Positions 1 through 7,590 of a stretch of DNA of 32,411 nt are shown here, one piece after another; the stretch's first letter is position 1, and every line of letters starts with the position of its first letter. The notes beneath the pieces were generated by a model, which was not told where the DNA came from, did not search any database, and saw only the letters and a list, made by a program, of their open reading frames with translations. Origin of the DNA: Flexilinea sp. (GTDB lineage: Bacteria; Chloroflexota; Anaerolineae; Anaerolineales; Anaerolineaceae); NCBI GenBank assembly GCA_017432685.1, contig JAFRIR010000002.1:1-32411 (forward strand). The letters are read 5' to 3'. The position numbers were made by a program, and so were the translations under genes.

Positions 1-266
1 TCCCAGGAAAGCTGTGGAGAAGCATTCTCTCCTGAGGCATTGCTGCATATCTCATCCCATTTCCCGTCATGGAGACTCTCCGAGGATACCTTAAACCCGG
101 GATAAGCGCTTACGTACTTGTCATCTTTGTTATCTGTCTGATTTTCTGACGGTGCATCTGTTGTTTCTTCGATATTGTTTGCCGCAGAAGCGATTTCTTT
201 CGCTCGGTATCCTGCTATTCCAAAAGCGAGCGCTGCTACAAGAATCAACAACAAAAACTTTCTCAT
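1..266 (-). CDS. PEBP (YbhB/YbcL, Raf-kinase-inhibitor-like) family protein, N-terminal part only
   Basis: This gene runs off the left edge, so only about 88 N-terminal residues are present. It starts with a signal-like segment (MRKFLLLILVAALAFGIAGY), followed by a polar Thr/Ser/Asn/Asp-rich linker. Then comes the characteristic start of the PEBP fold: FKVSSESLHDGKWD, later ending in GENASPQLSW, which matches the family's G-N-x-SP-x-L-x-W motif. The start ATG (264-266, complement) follows a clear AGGAG Shine-Dalgarno about 7 bases upstream. PEBP proteins bind small anionic or phospholipid ligands, and the bacterial role is poorly known. The signal segment predicts export; there is no obvious lipobox cysteine. 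The family call rests on this short motif, so it is fairly but not fully certain. Confidence 0.72.
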   Translation of the reverse strand, partial: MRKFLLLILVAALAFGIAGYRAKEIASAANNIEETTDAPSENQTDNKDDKYVSAYPGFKVSSESLHDGKWDEICSNASGENASPQLSW

Positions 267-501
267 ATGCTTTCTCCTTATTACCAAACTGCACATGCCT
301 TTTATCCGTTCCATACTTTTCAGGGATCTGCTGACGTGAAAGTGGGTGTTTGGCATATCTGAAAACTAAAATCATTATATCAGATATCCCCTTTTTTCAG
401 TGGTCTGCTTGCTGACCACTATTCCTAACACATGACTAAACCAAGTCAGGTTCAAACAAAAACGTGTCTCCTATAATGAGCTTCATCGAAGGGAGGTATT
501 T
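267..501. other. Divergent intergenic region with a short inverted repeat
   Basis: This spacer separates two divergently transcribed exported-protein genes. It holds a perfect 7-bp inverted repeat, AGTGGTC (399-405) and GACCACT (414-420), around an 8-base spacer. Neither strand has a T-tract after it, so it is more likely an operator than a terminator. The promoter of the plus-strand gene lies to its right. Confidence 0.4.
449..477 (+). promoter_or_regulatory. Candidate sigma-A promoter of the secreted-protein gene
   Basis: A perfect -10 box TATAAT lies at 472-477. The best -35 at 17-bp spacing is GGTTCA (449-454), which is weak. The start codon is at 502 behind GGGAGG (491-496), so the 5' untranslated region would be short. 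Confidence 0.5.
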
Positions 502-1962
502 ATGAAACGTATTGTTTTTGTGTTTTGCATATTATTACTGAACCTTATATCGGCGGTTTATGCGGAAGATAGGATTTATTCATGTACATCTGATCCGGCA
601 GATTTCAATGGCAAGGTGTTTAATGATCTCATCATCGGTACCGGCTCATGTGACGGAAACACTGCAATGCTCAAGAATATTACGGTCACCGGTGATGTGC
701 ATCTCACCGGCGGCAGTGTATTTTTTGCCGGAAGTGATCTGAACCGGGTACGACTGGATTGTCCGGCCGGGAGCCACTGTGAAATTGGATTGGATGGAGA
801 AACCGAATTGAAGGAATTAGAACTCTTTCCGGGAGTTGGCAGCTCGGTAATGGTCAGCGGCTTGATGCAAACTGACGAACCGCTGCCATCCTTTTATGGC
901 AAGGGCTATCTTTGTGAAGGTCAGCCGGAGTTCGCAGCCTATGCTGATGTTGAGATCAGTATTGATTACCAGCTGCAGGATCTGGAGACTTTTGATATTC
1001 TGGGAAAGATCGATTCGGTCCGTATTTCTGCTGCCGATGATACGGCAGTGACTTTCAATAATGTATGGCTGCACCGGGCATTTATCCAGGCTGATGATAG
1101 CCGCTCTCCGCGGAATTTCACGGTCAATACCGCCGGATTTGCTTTTATCGATCTGCTGGACAGCGGTATATCGTTCGGCCTGCATAACATGGATCCGCAG
1201 CATTTGCCGCATAATCATGGCCGGCGCTGTTCTTATGTTGCCGGCGATCAGATGAATATCGGTCTGCTCCTGCTGCATTCGGATGCAGATCTAACGGTTT
1301 CCATGGACCGACAGTACATCGATTATGTGGTGTTTTTCGGAAGCGGCTGTGATCATTCCACGCTGACGCTCAATGCGTATGCAGGATCAGCACAGGTTTC
1401 TGATATCTACCAGGTCCATGTATATGATGCCAATGCGGAGTTTTATAACAAAACGATTCAGGACGTATATTTTCTGATCGCACCCGACGAGGTCCCGTAT
1501 GAATGTTTTTATCAATTCTTCGATCGGGCCGAAGATCTTCTCCGGAACCGCCAAAGGGATTTCACAGATCCGGAGATGCTGCCGTTTCTGCCGGATGCGG
1601 ATTCCGCTTATTGGGATCGGATCGATGCGGCCTTTGTCTGGAGTCAGCTGATGCCGTATTATAACATCACACCCGCAGGCCCCGCACAAAACGGCGCAGG
1701 ACACGTCTACGCGAGTCAGGAGGTTAATGTTCCGTACATCTACTACCATGCAGCCTATATTGACAAAGTCCGCGTTCTGAATGCTTACGGCAGCATTGAT
1801 GGCCAGCTCCCGGATTACATCAAGCAGAAGAACTGGGCCAGCCCCAATCCGTTCATGACCGGATCCACCATGCGCCTCTGTGAGAACGGTGGCTGCGGTT
1901 TCAATCATAGCATGTCATTGGGAACGGTTTCTTTTGAGACGTCGCTGCGGGATTTGCCGTAA
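502..1962 (+). CDS. Secreted protein of unknown function, 486 aa
   Basis: I do not recognise a family. The N-terminus is a textbook signal peptide: MKR, a hydrophobic core to about residue 18, and a likely cleavage after AVYA (residue 21). The mature protein starts EDRIYSC. The next ~100 residues have a strand-and-turn texture rich in Gly, Asp, Val and Thr (ITVTGDVHLTGGSVFFAGSD), reminiscent of beta-helix or surface proteins. The rest is mixed and acidic and has several cysteines, so disulfides after export are plausible. There is no sortase motif, C-terminal transmembrane segment or lipobox, so it is probably released. The start is supported by GGGAGG 5 bases upstream. It stands alone between its own promoter and that of the next gene. 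That it is a real gene is clear; its function is open. Confidence 0.8.
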   Translation: MKRIVFVFCILLLNLISAVYAEDRIYSCTSDPADFNGKVFNDLIIGTGSCDGNTAMLKNITVTGDVHLTGGSVFFAGSDLNRVRLDCPAGSHCEIGLDGETELKELELFPGVGSSVMVSGLMQTDEPLPSFYGKGYLCEGQPEFAAYADVEISIDYQLQDLETFDILGKIDSVRISAADDTAVTFNNVWLHRAFIQADDSRSPRNFTVNTAGFAFIDLLDSGISFGLHNMDPQHLPHNHGRRCSYVAGDQMNIGLLLLHSDADLTVSMDRQYIDYVVFFGSGCDHSTLTLNAYAGSAQVSDIYQVHVYDANAEFYNKTIQDVYFLIAPDEVPYECFYQFFDRAEDLLRNRQRDFTDPEMLPFLPDADSAYWDRIDAAFVWSQLMPYYNITPAGPAQNGAGHVYASQEVNVPYIYYHAAYIDKVRVLNAYGSIDGQLPDYIKQKNWASPNPFMTGSTMRLCENGGCGFNHSMSLGTVSFETSLRDLP

Positions 1963-2013
1963 CAATATACAGAACACAATCACCGGGAAGGAATGAAAAA
2001 TAGTGTAAAAATA

Positions 2014-2042
2014 GTGAAATAATAATGAAAAAAGGCTATAAT
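2014..2042 (+). promoter_or_regulatory. Candidate promoter of the Fic gene
   Basis: A perfect -10 box TATAAT lies at 2037-2042, 38 bases before the start codon. The -35 is poor (GTGAAA at 2014-2019 with 17-bp spacing). An AAGGTGA Shine-Dalgarno lies at 2067-2073. Confidence 0.45.
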
Positions 2043-2079
2043 TCAGATATATGACTTGCATTTCAAAAGGTGATTTCTG

Positions 2080-3186
2080 ATGATAAAAGTTCCTCTGACC
2101 AATGAAATATTACGCAGAATATCTGCCATCGAGCGGAATAAGTTCTCGCTGAGCACGATTGAGCTGCCGCCGGAAACATTTAATAAACTACGCAAAAATT
2201 CAAAGAAAAAAAGCTCTTACGCATCCAACCGTATCGAAGGAAATCCGCTTACAGAAGAACAGGCAGAGAGAGCGATCGAGAAAGATGCTCATCAGCATTT
2301 TCTGAAGCCCGAGCAGGAAGTCCGTAATTATTTCATGGCCTTGAACCTGCTGGAAGAAAAATGTAAAAAAAAGGAGCCCTTCTCCAAAAAGCTGATTCTT
2401 GAGGTGCAGGCTCTGGTTGAAAAAGGCGCCCCCAAAGAAAAAATTGGTTTCAGGGGGCAAACACCTCCCGGAGTGCTTTTTGCAGTTTATGACGGCGTCA
2501 GCGGAGAAATCGATTATATCCCGCCGGAATATGTTGACATTCCGGACCTGATCGACGAATTGGTCAGTTATGTAATTCACACCGATGATCACCCTTTGAT
2601 CGTAGCAGCGGTCGTGCATTATCAGCTGGTTACCATCCACCCCTTCGAGGACGGAAACGGACGTACCGCTCGCCTGCTTTCCGGATATATTTTAGATCGG
2701 GAAAGATATGGTTTCAATGGAGCCGGATCACTGGAAGAGTTTTTCGCCTATGATGCCGATGAATATTACAATTCGCTGCAGATGGGACTTCCGCCGCTTT
2801 ATTACTCCGGACGAAATGATCCGCCTCATCCGGAAATCTGGATCAATTATTTTCTGAGGATGATGGAACTGTATTCGGCAAAAGTTTGTGAGATCTCCAG
2901 AAGTGCCGGAAATCAGGAAATTTATGCGGGCCTTTCTTATCTGAATGCAAAGGAAAAGGAATTGCTCTGTTTTCTGATCCAAAAGCATCTTTACGAATTT
3001 ACACCCGCAGCGGTCAGTGAAATGGTTGGCGTTACAAATAAAACGATCATAAATCGCTGTGTCAAACTTGTTAACAACGGGTTTATCGTTCCGGTCTTGG
3101 GCAAACAAAGGATCCGGAGTTATAAACTAAGTGATATGACAAGGGCCAATGAAAAGCTGATCCTGACATTAATTCTGAATAATTGA
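2080..3186 (+). CDS. Fic family protein (protein AMPylase type) with C-terminal winged helix
   Basis: Fic enzymes usually transfer AMP from ATP onto a hydroxyl side chain of a target protein. The core motif HPFEDGNGR is intact at residues 187-195, including the catalytic His187. An N-terminal segment SNRIEGN (49-55) fits the class II inhibitory motif (S/T)xxxE(G/N), whose Glu blocks ATP binding. A Fic_N-like region precedes the core. Residues about 290-368 look like a winged helix-turn-helix (AVSEMVGVTNKTIINR, then a basic wing), the usual domain order for stand-alone bacterial Fic proteins of about 370 aa. Because the inhibitory helix is built in, no separate antitoxin is needed and none is seen nearby. 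The gene is monocistronic, with its own promoter and terminator. Fold and motif are certain; the target is unknown. Confidence 0.93.
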   Translation: MIKVPLTNEILRRISAIERNKFSLSTIELPPETFNKLRKNSKKKSSYASNRIEGNPLTEEQAERAIEKDAHQHFLKPEQEVRNYFMALNLLEEKCKKKEPFSKKLILEVQALVEKGAPKEKIGFRGQTPPGVLFAVYDGVSGEIDYIPPEYVDIPDLIDELVSYVIHTDDHPLIVAAVVHYQLVTIHPFEDGNGRTARLLSGYILDRERYGFNGAGSLEEFFAYDADEYYNSLQMGLPPLYYSGRNDPPHPEIWINYFLRMMELYSAKVCEISRSAGNQEIYAGLSYLNAKEKELLCFLIQKHLYEFTPAAVSEMVGVTNKTIINRCVKLVNNGFIVPVLGKQRIRSYKLSDMTRANEKLILTLILNN

Positions 3187-3220
3187 AAACTCAATAATTA
3201 TTTATTGGTATTCATCAGCA

Positions 3221-3254
3221 GGCGGACTATCCGATAGTCCGCCTTGTTGTTTGT
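3221..3254 (+). terminator. Intrinsic terminator after the Fic gene
   Basis: A perfect 10-bp stem, GGCGGACTAT (3221-3230) with ATAGTCCGCC (3234-3243), has a 3-base loop and is followed by the T-rich run TTGTTGTTTG. Confidence 0.82.
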
Positions 3255-3364
3255 ATACGGTTTCCTTTCCAACTTCAATCAAAGATTTATTGAAAAATAA
3301 AGAATGAATGGATAATAGATAATAATGATTTATCAGGGCTCTGGAAGTAGATGAGGAGGAGAAG

Positions 3365-3394
3365 ATGAGTTATAACGATAAATTCTTTCCATAA
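3365..3394 (+). other. Nine-codon ORF behind a strong ribosome binding site
   Basis: ATG at 3365 is preceded by GGAGGA (3355-3360) and encodes MSYNDKFFP before TAA. Upstream, TTGAAA (3290-3295) and AT-rich hexamers could form a weak promoter. It could be a leader peptide, the stub of a gene lost to the right, or chance. The continuation past the stop is antisense to the HTH gene and shows nothing recognisable. Confidence 0.25.
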
Positions 3395-3439
3395 ATCCAG
3401 CTGTTTCAGTTTATCAAGATGGTAGGTATACATACCACT

Positions 3440-3721
3440 TTAAATATCAGAAATCAAAGCAGCGATCATTTTTTCGATCCTGCCGGCAATCTTTTTACAG
3501 TATGAGATATGATAGCCTGTTTTGTGTGATATTTCGTCAAACGACAAACCTTCGCAGCGCCGACTGAAAATTTCCAGTTCCAGGGCAGTAAGTCCGGCGT
3601 TTTGACGTATAAACTTTTGCTCCATTTTTGATAAACGGTGATAACGATCATTAGGCCGTGGTCGTGTAAAGATTTTTCGAGTGATACCGGATTTGATGTA
3701 TGCAGTTTTTTCCTCATCCAT
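3440..3721 (-). CDS. Small helix-turn-helix protein, 93 aa
   Basis: The N-terminal third is basic. It is followed by LTALELEIFSRRCEGLSFDE and ISHKTGYHISYCKKIAGRIE (roughly residues 44-85). This is the helix pattern of sigma-70 region 4 or LuxR-type HTH modules: an L-T-x-x-E-x-x-I/V-F start, a G-x-S turn, and a recognition helix. The length suits a small phage- or element-type transcription factor. I chose the ATG at 3719-3721 (MDEEKT); a GGAG lies about 10 bases upstream on the minus strand, a slightly long spacing. The gene is isolated in an AT-rich stretch, so co-transcription gives no clue. DNA binding is an inference from pattern only. Confidence 0.55.
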   Translation of the reverse strand: MDEEKTAYIKSGITRKIFTRPRPNDRYHRLSKMEQKFIRQNAGLTALELEIFSRRCEGLSFDEISHKTGYHISYCKKIAGRIEKMIAALISDI

Positions 3722-4050
3722 GTTTCATTATCTCCAATATAAAATCTACTGAAAATATACTAAAAAGCTCCCTGAACGTTGTGAAATTTTTAAAAAAAGT
3801 ATGGTTTTGAAAAAAGTCAAATTTGCAAAAATACATCATAGATGTATCCGAAATGGATACGATTTCCTCGGGGGAAGAATAAAAATTTTGGGGACTATTA
3901 TATATACTTATATATATATTTATTCATTCTCAATCTCCCGATAAATGCTCACCGTAAAAAAATAGTCAGATGGTTTTGTCAGTATATCGATCCTTCTGAT
4001 CTTGACATAACTATACGGAATATTCCGGAGTAGTTATATATTCTTCTGAA
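3722..4050. other. AT-rich intergenic stretch with overlapping inverted repeats
   Basis: I see no convincing gene here. Upstream of the HTH gene lie two overlapping inverted repeats: ATACATC (3831-3837) with GATGTAT (3841-3847), and GTATCC (3844-3849) with GGATAC (3855-3860). They are candidate operators. An open frame from 3842 to 4033 (63 codons) has no ribosome binding site and very biased composition, so I do not call it a gene. Confidence 0.4.
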
Positions 4051-4086
4051 AAATAATAAGTGGCTGTTTTGTGCCACTTATTATTT
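4051..4086 (-). terminator. Intrinsic terminator of the 615-aa gene
   Basis: A perfect 14-bp stem joins AAATAATAAGTGGC (4051-4064) and GCCACTTATTATTT (4073-4086) over an 8-base loop. Read on the minus strand, the stem is followed by a T run, 31 bases beyond the stop of the 615-aa gene. A- and T-rich flanks on both sides make it possibly bidirectional. Confidence 0.8.
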
Positions 4087-4116
4087 CAGTATGAGGAATT
4101 TGCTGTCGAATTGAGA

Positions 4117-5964
4117 TCAGTCTTCTTCCTGATAATTTATATTTGATATTCTCCTGCCGTTCCAAAACTTACCTTGCTGTTTAAGATTTTCTTTCACCCA
4201 TGACAATTTATAGTATTCAGGGTCATCAGACTGATGGTAATCAAACAGTGTGTGTTTTTGGCAATAATCATCATCCAGAGAGGTACGCCACATTTTTTGA
4301 TAGACATACATGTTTCCACAAGTATTCATCTCAATTTCACCGTGTTTCGGGATCCATCTTTCCGGAACTTTTTTGGCGTCACTCAGCAAACCTACATAGC
4401 CACTGATATGCCAAATCTGCATTTCTTTGAGGAGACTTGTCGTTTTATCCATAATCATACCCGGATCGGCATCTGTATCATCATAAAGGAATACAACGGC
4501 AATTTCATCATAATCTTTATAGAAACTTTCTGCAGCCGGAATGAACTTTCTGTATTTATCGATTTTTCCGAGTACGATATTCTTATGATTTGTGTTGCGT
4601 TCTATTTCCAGAAACACTTTCATTTTCTTTTTCATGCCATTACCTGAGGAATAATAAAGGTTGAAACTTGCGTCAGGGCGAAGGCTGCGGAACAGGTTTT
4701 TACGATTGTAACGATAAGACATTTTCAAATTTGTGGAAATTGTTGAAAGCCCGCTCGCATTGACGTCATATTTGAATTCTGATTTCAAACTTCTGGCACC
4801 GCAAAAAAAAGCTGATGTGACTTCTTTGATCAGAGTCTGGTGCTCTGGACGAATAACACCCCAACGCTGTTTATAAAAACAATGGCTGTCGAAATAAGGA
4901 AATTTGCCGCGAAGATTCGAGGCATTATCGATAAAATCACCTTCATTAAAAGCTTGTAAAGGCAACGCACTATATTTTTTCAGGTATGCCGGGATCGTCC
5001 CGTAAAATCCGGCCAAAATATCGATGCTTTCCCAGGTGAGAATATATGTGTCCTTCATTGGACCACTCACAATATGTTTCAGTAAACGCTGTCTTGTCAA
5101 ATAATCAAGCCTTGCAATAATCTCCATTATTCTGTTATATTCGCGTTCACAAAGTTTAACGCTGTCACAATCCGATGAGTCTCCGCCCAAAAGGAGTCCA
5201 ATTTCGGGTTTTGTCAGGAATGGATTACATGCGATAAAAATAAGCATTCTAATATCCAAAGCGGCCAACTCAATACATTTGTGGCAGATATTCAGACTTT
5301 TTACTTCCTGCATGGAAATAATGTTTTTGTCTGTGCTGTTGTACAGATCATTGAAATGGGAGGGGAGTTTCGGATATGACTCCATAGTAGGATCGTATTT
5401 CCCCATAGAATGCTCATTAATCATTTTTGGTGTTATTGTAATTTCATCTTCCAGAGAAATGACTTGAACGTTATTACTGCCTGCATTTTTCCAGTTGATT
5501 TCGATCTGAACACGTAAAAAGGATGCGCGTTCCCGATTGCTACGAGTGACTACAACATCCAGCATATTCGTTCCGAAAGCAGGAGGATTGACTGCGAAAA
5601 GCAGACTATCCGGAGAGATATTTCCCATATCTCCCCAGGATCTGATCCAATTTTCTCCAATCTCATCACAGGAACGGAAATCAGCATTGAAGCAGGGACT
5701 TTCTGCCCGGTCAAAAATCGTATATCCGTACAGATGGGACATTTGTTTTCTGACCATTTCACGCCGCGGAATACCGGGAATCAGCCGGTAATTTGCCGGT
5801 TGGGCAGAATAATAAGTTTTTCCATCCGAATAGTCAATGGATACGATTTCTTCTCCAGCCATGTCAAGCATTTGCTGTAATTCGTTTGGTCCGAAATATT
5901 GTTCAAGCAAATCCTTGCTGGACCATGGGATTCGTTTCAAAAATTCAAGAAGCTTGTCTTCCAT
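4117..5964 (-). CDS. Replication-relaxation-like protein with a nuclease-like C-terminal core, 615 aa
   Basis: The best hint is at residues 429-471. RPDASFNLYY is followed by a strand ending FLEIERNT (451-458) and then K467-IDK-Y471. The order PDA - FxExxRxT - K - Y is the signature of the Replic_Relax (MobC-like) family, which resembles a PD-(D/E)XK nuclease core. An internal helical region (about 233-300: IRMLIFIACNPFLTKPEIGL, then a basic helix) fits the family's winged helix, though it is unusually far from the core. A further ~200 residues at the N-terminus and ~150 at the C-terminus are unassigned. The start is secure: AGGAGG lies 7 bases upstream. There is no relaxase, mobilisation or replication gene beside it, so it is an orphan and could be a remnant of an integrated element or a stand-alone defence gene. 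The family call is moderate; nuclease activity is only inferred. Confidence 0.55.
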   Translation of the reverse strand: MEDKLLEFLKRIPWSSKDLLEQYFGPNELQQMLDMAGEEIVSIDYSDGKTYYSAQPANYRLIPGIPRREMVRKQMSHLYGYTIFDRAESPCFNADFRSCDEIGENWIRSWGDMGNISPDSLLFAVNPPAFGTNMLDVVVTRSNRERASFLRVQIEINWKNAGSNNVQVISLEDEITITPKMINEHSMGKYDPTMESYPKLPSHFNDLYNSTDKNIISMQEVKSLNICHKCIELAALDIRMLIFIACNPFLTKPEIGLLLGGDSSDCDSVKLCEREYNRIMEIIARLDYLTRQRLLKHIVSGPMKDTYILTWESIDILAGFYGTIPAYLKKYSALPLQAFNEGDFIDNASNLRGKFPYFDSHCFYKQRWGVIRPEHQTLIKEVTSAFFCGARSLKSEFKYDVNASGLSTISTNLKMSYRYNRKNLFRSLRPDASFNLYYSSGNGMKKKMKVFLEIERNTNHKNIVLGKIDKYRKFIPAAESFYKDYDEIAVVFLYDDTDADPGMIMDKTTSLLKEMQIWHISGYVGLLSDAKKVPERWIPKHGEIEMNTCGNMYVYQKMWRTSLDDDYCQKHTLFDYHQSDDPEYYKLSWVKENLKQQGKFWNGRRISNINYQEED

Positions 5965-6220
5965 ATTATTACCTCCTGAAAAAAAGTATATAAAACGTAT
6001 CCCAGGTCCCCGATATTATAATCTTCATCGTTTCCGTGTTTTTAGCGAATCCGGATTTGCCAAAATCAGCTGGTTTTGGATAAAGTTTGTGAATAATCTA
6101 AATAGAAAACCTTATTGTTGTTTTTATGGCTTGATTCAGAATTTTTGGCTGTAAATTCGGACATAACATATCTGCAAGTCAGCCAATTGCAAGCAGGGGG
6201 CTGATGAAAAAATGTGTTTA
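5965..6220. other. AT-rich divergent spacer
   Basis: No coding signal is evident on either strand. On the minus strand a TATAAT hexamer (6015-6020, complement) could be the -10 box of the 615-aa gene, but I find no good -35. Open frames overlapping from the left are shadows of that gene. Confidence 0.4.
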
Positions 6221-6249
6221 TAAACATGCAGTGGTTCGTTTTGTATAAT
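6221..6249 (+). promoter_or_regulatory. Candidate promoter of the structured leader and SIMPL gene
   Basis: The -10 box TATAAT at 6244-6249 lies 17 bases after TAAACA (6221-6226), a 4-of-6 match to TTGACA. Transcription would begin near 6256. Confidence 0.5.
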
Positions 6250-6255
6250 TGTAAA

Positions 6256-6365
6256 TAGGGAGTGTTGGCTTAATTAATTTGGTTCCCTTGCCGGCAATCC
6301 TTTTTACTTAGCCGGAGGAAAAGAAGTGGAAAATGTCGCCCGTCAGGAGACCACTTCTTTTTTAT
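6256..6365 (+). ncRNA. Candidate structured leader or small RNA ending in a terminator hairpin
   Basis: Downstream of the promoter, about 110 bases contain three possible pairings: GGGA (6258-6261) with the TCCC of the GGTTCCC run near 6281-6287; CCGGC (6291-6295) with GCCGG (6311-6315); and AAAAGAAGTGG (6319-6329) with CCACTTCTTTT (6351-6361). The last is followed by a T run, so it forms a terminator. The arrangement resembles a riboswitch or attenuator upstream of the SIMPL gene, or a free small RNA. I compared it from memory with common riboswitch consensus motifs and found no match. The structure is hand-drawn, so the boundaries are approximate. Confidence 0.4.
6319..6365 (+). terminator. 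Terminator or attenuator hairpin upstream of the SIMPL gene
   Basis: An 11-bp perfect stem (6319-6329 with 6351-6361) spans a 21-base loop and runs directly into T residues. It ends about 57 bases before the next start codon, so either a second promoter or read-through must serve that gene. Confidence 0.65.
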
Positions 6366-6421
6366 TTTCCATATACTATAGATAGAAACAGACAACAGAA
6401 TAATAAATGGAGGAGTAAATC

Positions 6422-7099
6422 ATGAGGATAATTCGTGTGACTGGAAAAGGACAGATCAAAGTCCGACCGGATATGACAGTGATCACAATGGATCTGGAAG
6501 GAATGTATCCGAATTATGATGAAACACTTCGGCATTCCTCAGAGGATACAGAGGTCCTGAAGACTGTTCTTGAACAATTCGGCTTTGAAAGGACGGACCT
6601 GAAAACTCTGAATTTCGATGTCGATACGGAATATGAAAGCTATGAGGAACGGCATATGGGACGGAAGGAATATAAACGCCGCCTTGTCGGTTATAAGTTC
6701 ACTCACAGGCTGAAGGTGGAATTCCCGTCTGATAATGATTGCCTGGGAAAGATCCTCTATGCTCTGGCGAACTGTTCTGTCAGACCTGAATTGAGAATAA
6801 GCTATACGGTCAAAGATCAGGAAGCTGCAAAGAACGAAATGCTCGCCAAAGCCATTGCCGATGCCAAAGGAAAGGCAGCCGTACTGGCAAATGCAGCCGG
6901 TGTCGCATTACAGGATATCCAGTCCATAGACTATTCCTGGGGCGAGATCAGTTTTGAATACCGTCCGATGAATCGTTATCTGGAATGCGCAGATGCGTGT
7001 ATGTTTGACGGCGCATCTTCTAAAGGTTACGCGATGGATATTGAACCTGATGATATCGATGTTTCCGACACCGTGACTGTCATCTGGGAAATCGAATAG
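6422..7099 (+). CDS. SIMPL domain-containing protein (DUF541), 225 aa
   Basis: The opening IRVTGKGQIKVRPDMTVITM is the classic SIMPL/DUF541 start (V-x-G-x-G-x-v-x-v-x-P-D). It continues with a helix of the type DTEVLKTVLEQFGFERTDLKT (about 43-63), a long strand YKRRLVGYKFTHRLKV, and the second alpha unit AKNEMLAKAIADAKGKAAVLANAAG (about 139-163), all in family order. The usual length is 220-250 aa. Unlike many members it has no signal peptide, so it should be cytoplasmic. The start follows GGAGG (6409-6413). The domain's biochemical role is not established; some members are linked to signalling-associated or oxidative-stress proteins. It is probably co-transcribed with the small gene 18 bases downstream. 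Confidence 0.85.
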   Translation: MRIIRVTGKGQIKVRPDMTVITMDLEGMYPNYDETLRHSSEDTEVLKTVLEQFGFERTDLKTLNFDVDTEYESYEERHMGRKEYKRRLVGYKFTHRLKVEFPSDNDCLGKILYALANCSVRPELRISYTVKDQEAAKNEMLAKAIADAKGKAAVLANAAGVALQDIQSIDYSWGEISFEYRPMNRYLECADACMFDGASSKGYAMDIEPDDIDVSDTVTVIWEIE

Positions 7100-7117
7100 C
7101 AACTGATGGGAGGAATC

Positions 7118-7474
7118 ATGGATTACATACATACTGTCCGACATCATTATCTGTTATGGAAAACAAGAGTCGTACGGGGAATGTGCCGTCCGGACTGGTT
7201 CCTCCCTGTTGATGTTGAAATCTATAACATTGGCGAAGGATGGGCTGCCTACCCGAACGACGGGCTGGAAGTCCGTGATATGCTGATGGATTACGGCGAT
7301 TACAGCGTCATGGATATCGATGAAATCGAACCGGATCTTGCCGAGGCGATTATAAGGGAGCAGGAAAAGACCGGAACCTATGACATCTGGAAAAACAATC
7401 CAGAACTCAAAGCCTTTGCTTTGAAGAGCATGAATCACGACGGGTGTTATTACGCTGTTACATTTTTTGACTGA
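7118..7474 (+). CDS. Conserved-looking small protein of unknown function, 118 aa
   Basis: I do not recognise this protein. The start is the ATG at 7118, because GGGAGG (7108-7113) sits just before it; an upstream in-frame ATG at 7106 overlaps that ribosome binding site and is unlikely. The protein is acidic, rich in aromatic residues (HHYLLWK, PDWFLP, YYAVTFFD) and has no signal peptide or membrane segment. It reads like a small soluble alpha/beta domain. It lies 18 bases after the SIMPL gene and before a strong terminator, so the two form a bicistronic unit. Confidence 0.65.
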   Translation: MDYIHTVRHHYLLWKTRVVRGMCRPDWFLPVDVEIYNIGEGWAAYPNDGLEVRDMLMDYGDYSVMDIDEIEPDLAEAIIREQEKTGTYDIWKNNPELKAFALKSMNHDGCYYAVTFFD

Positions 7475-7547
7475 ACAACCGATTATTACAGATTGTCTTG
7501 AAATAGCCAAAGAAAAATCCTATTTGATCGAATGCCGAAAACATGAC

Positions 7548-7579
7548 AAAAATTATCCGAAACAGGGAGGATAATTTTT
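7548..7579 (+). terminator. Intrinsic terminator between the SIMPL operon and BREX
   Basis: A perfect 11-bp stem, AAAAATTATCC (7548-7558) with GGATAATTTTT (7569-7579), has a 10-base loop. The A-tract and T-tract are part of the stem, as in bidirectional terminators. It insulates the BREX operon from the left flank. Confidence 0.75.
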
Positions 7580-7590
7580 CCGGAAAACCA

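Noticed and set aside
399-420. Terminator between the PEBP and secreted-protein genes
   Set aside because: The inverted repeat has no T-tract after it on either strand, and both flanking genes start rather than end here.
3842-4033. 63-codon plus-strand ORF
   Set aside because: No ribosome binding site, low-complexity AT-driven composition (repeated Tyr/Ile), and no recognisable motif.
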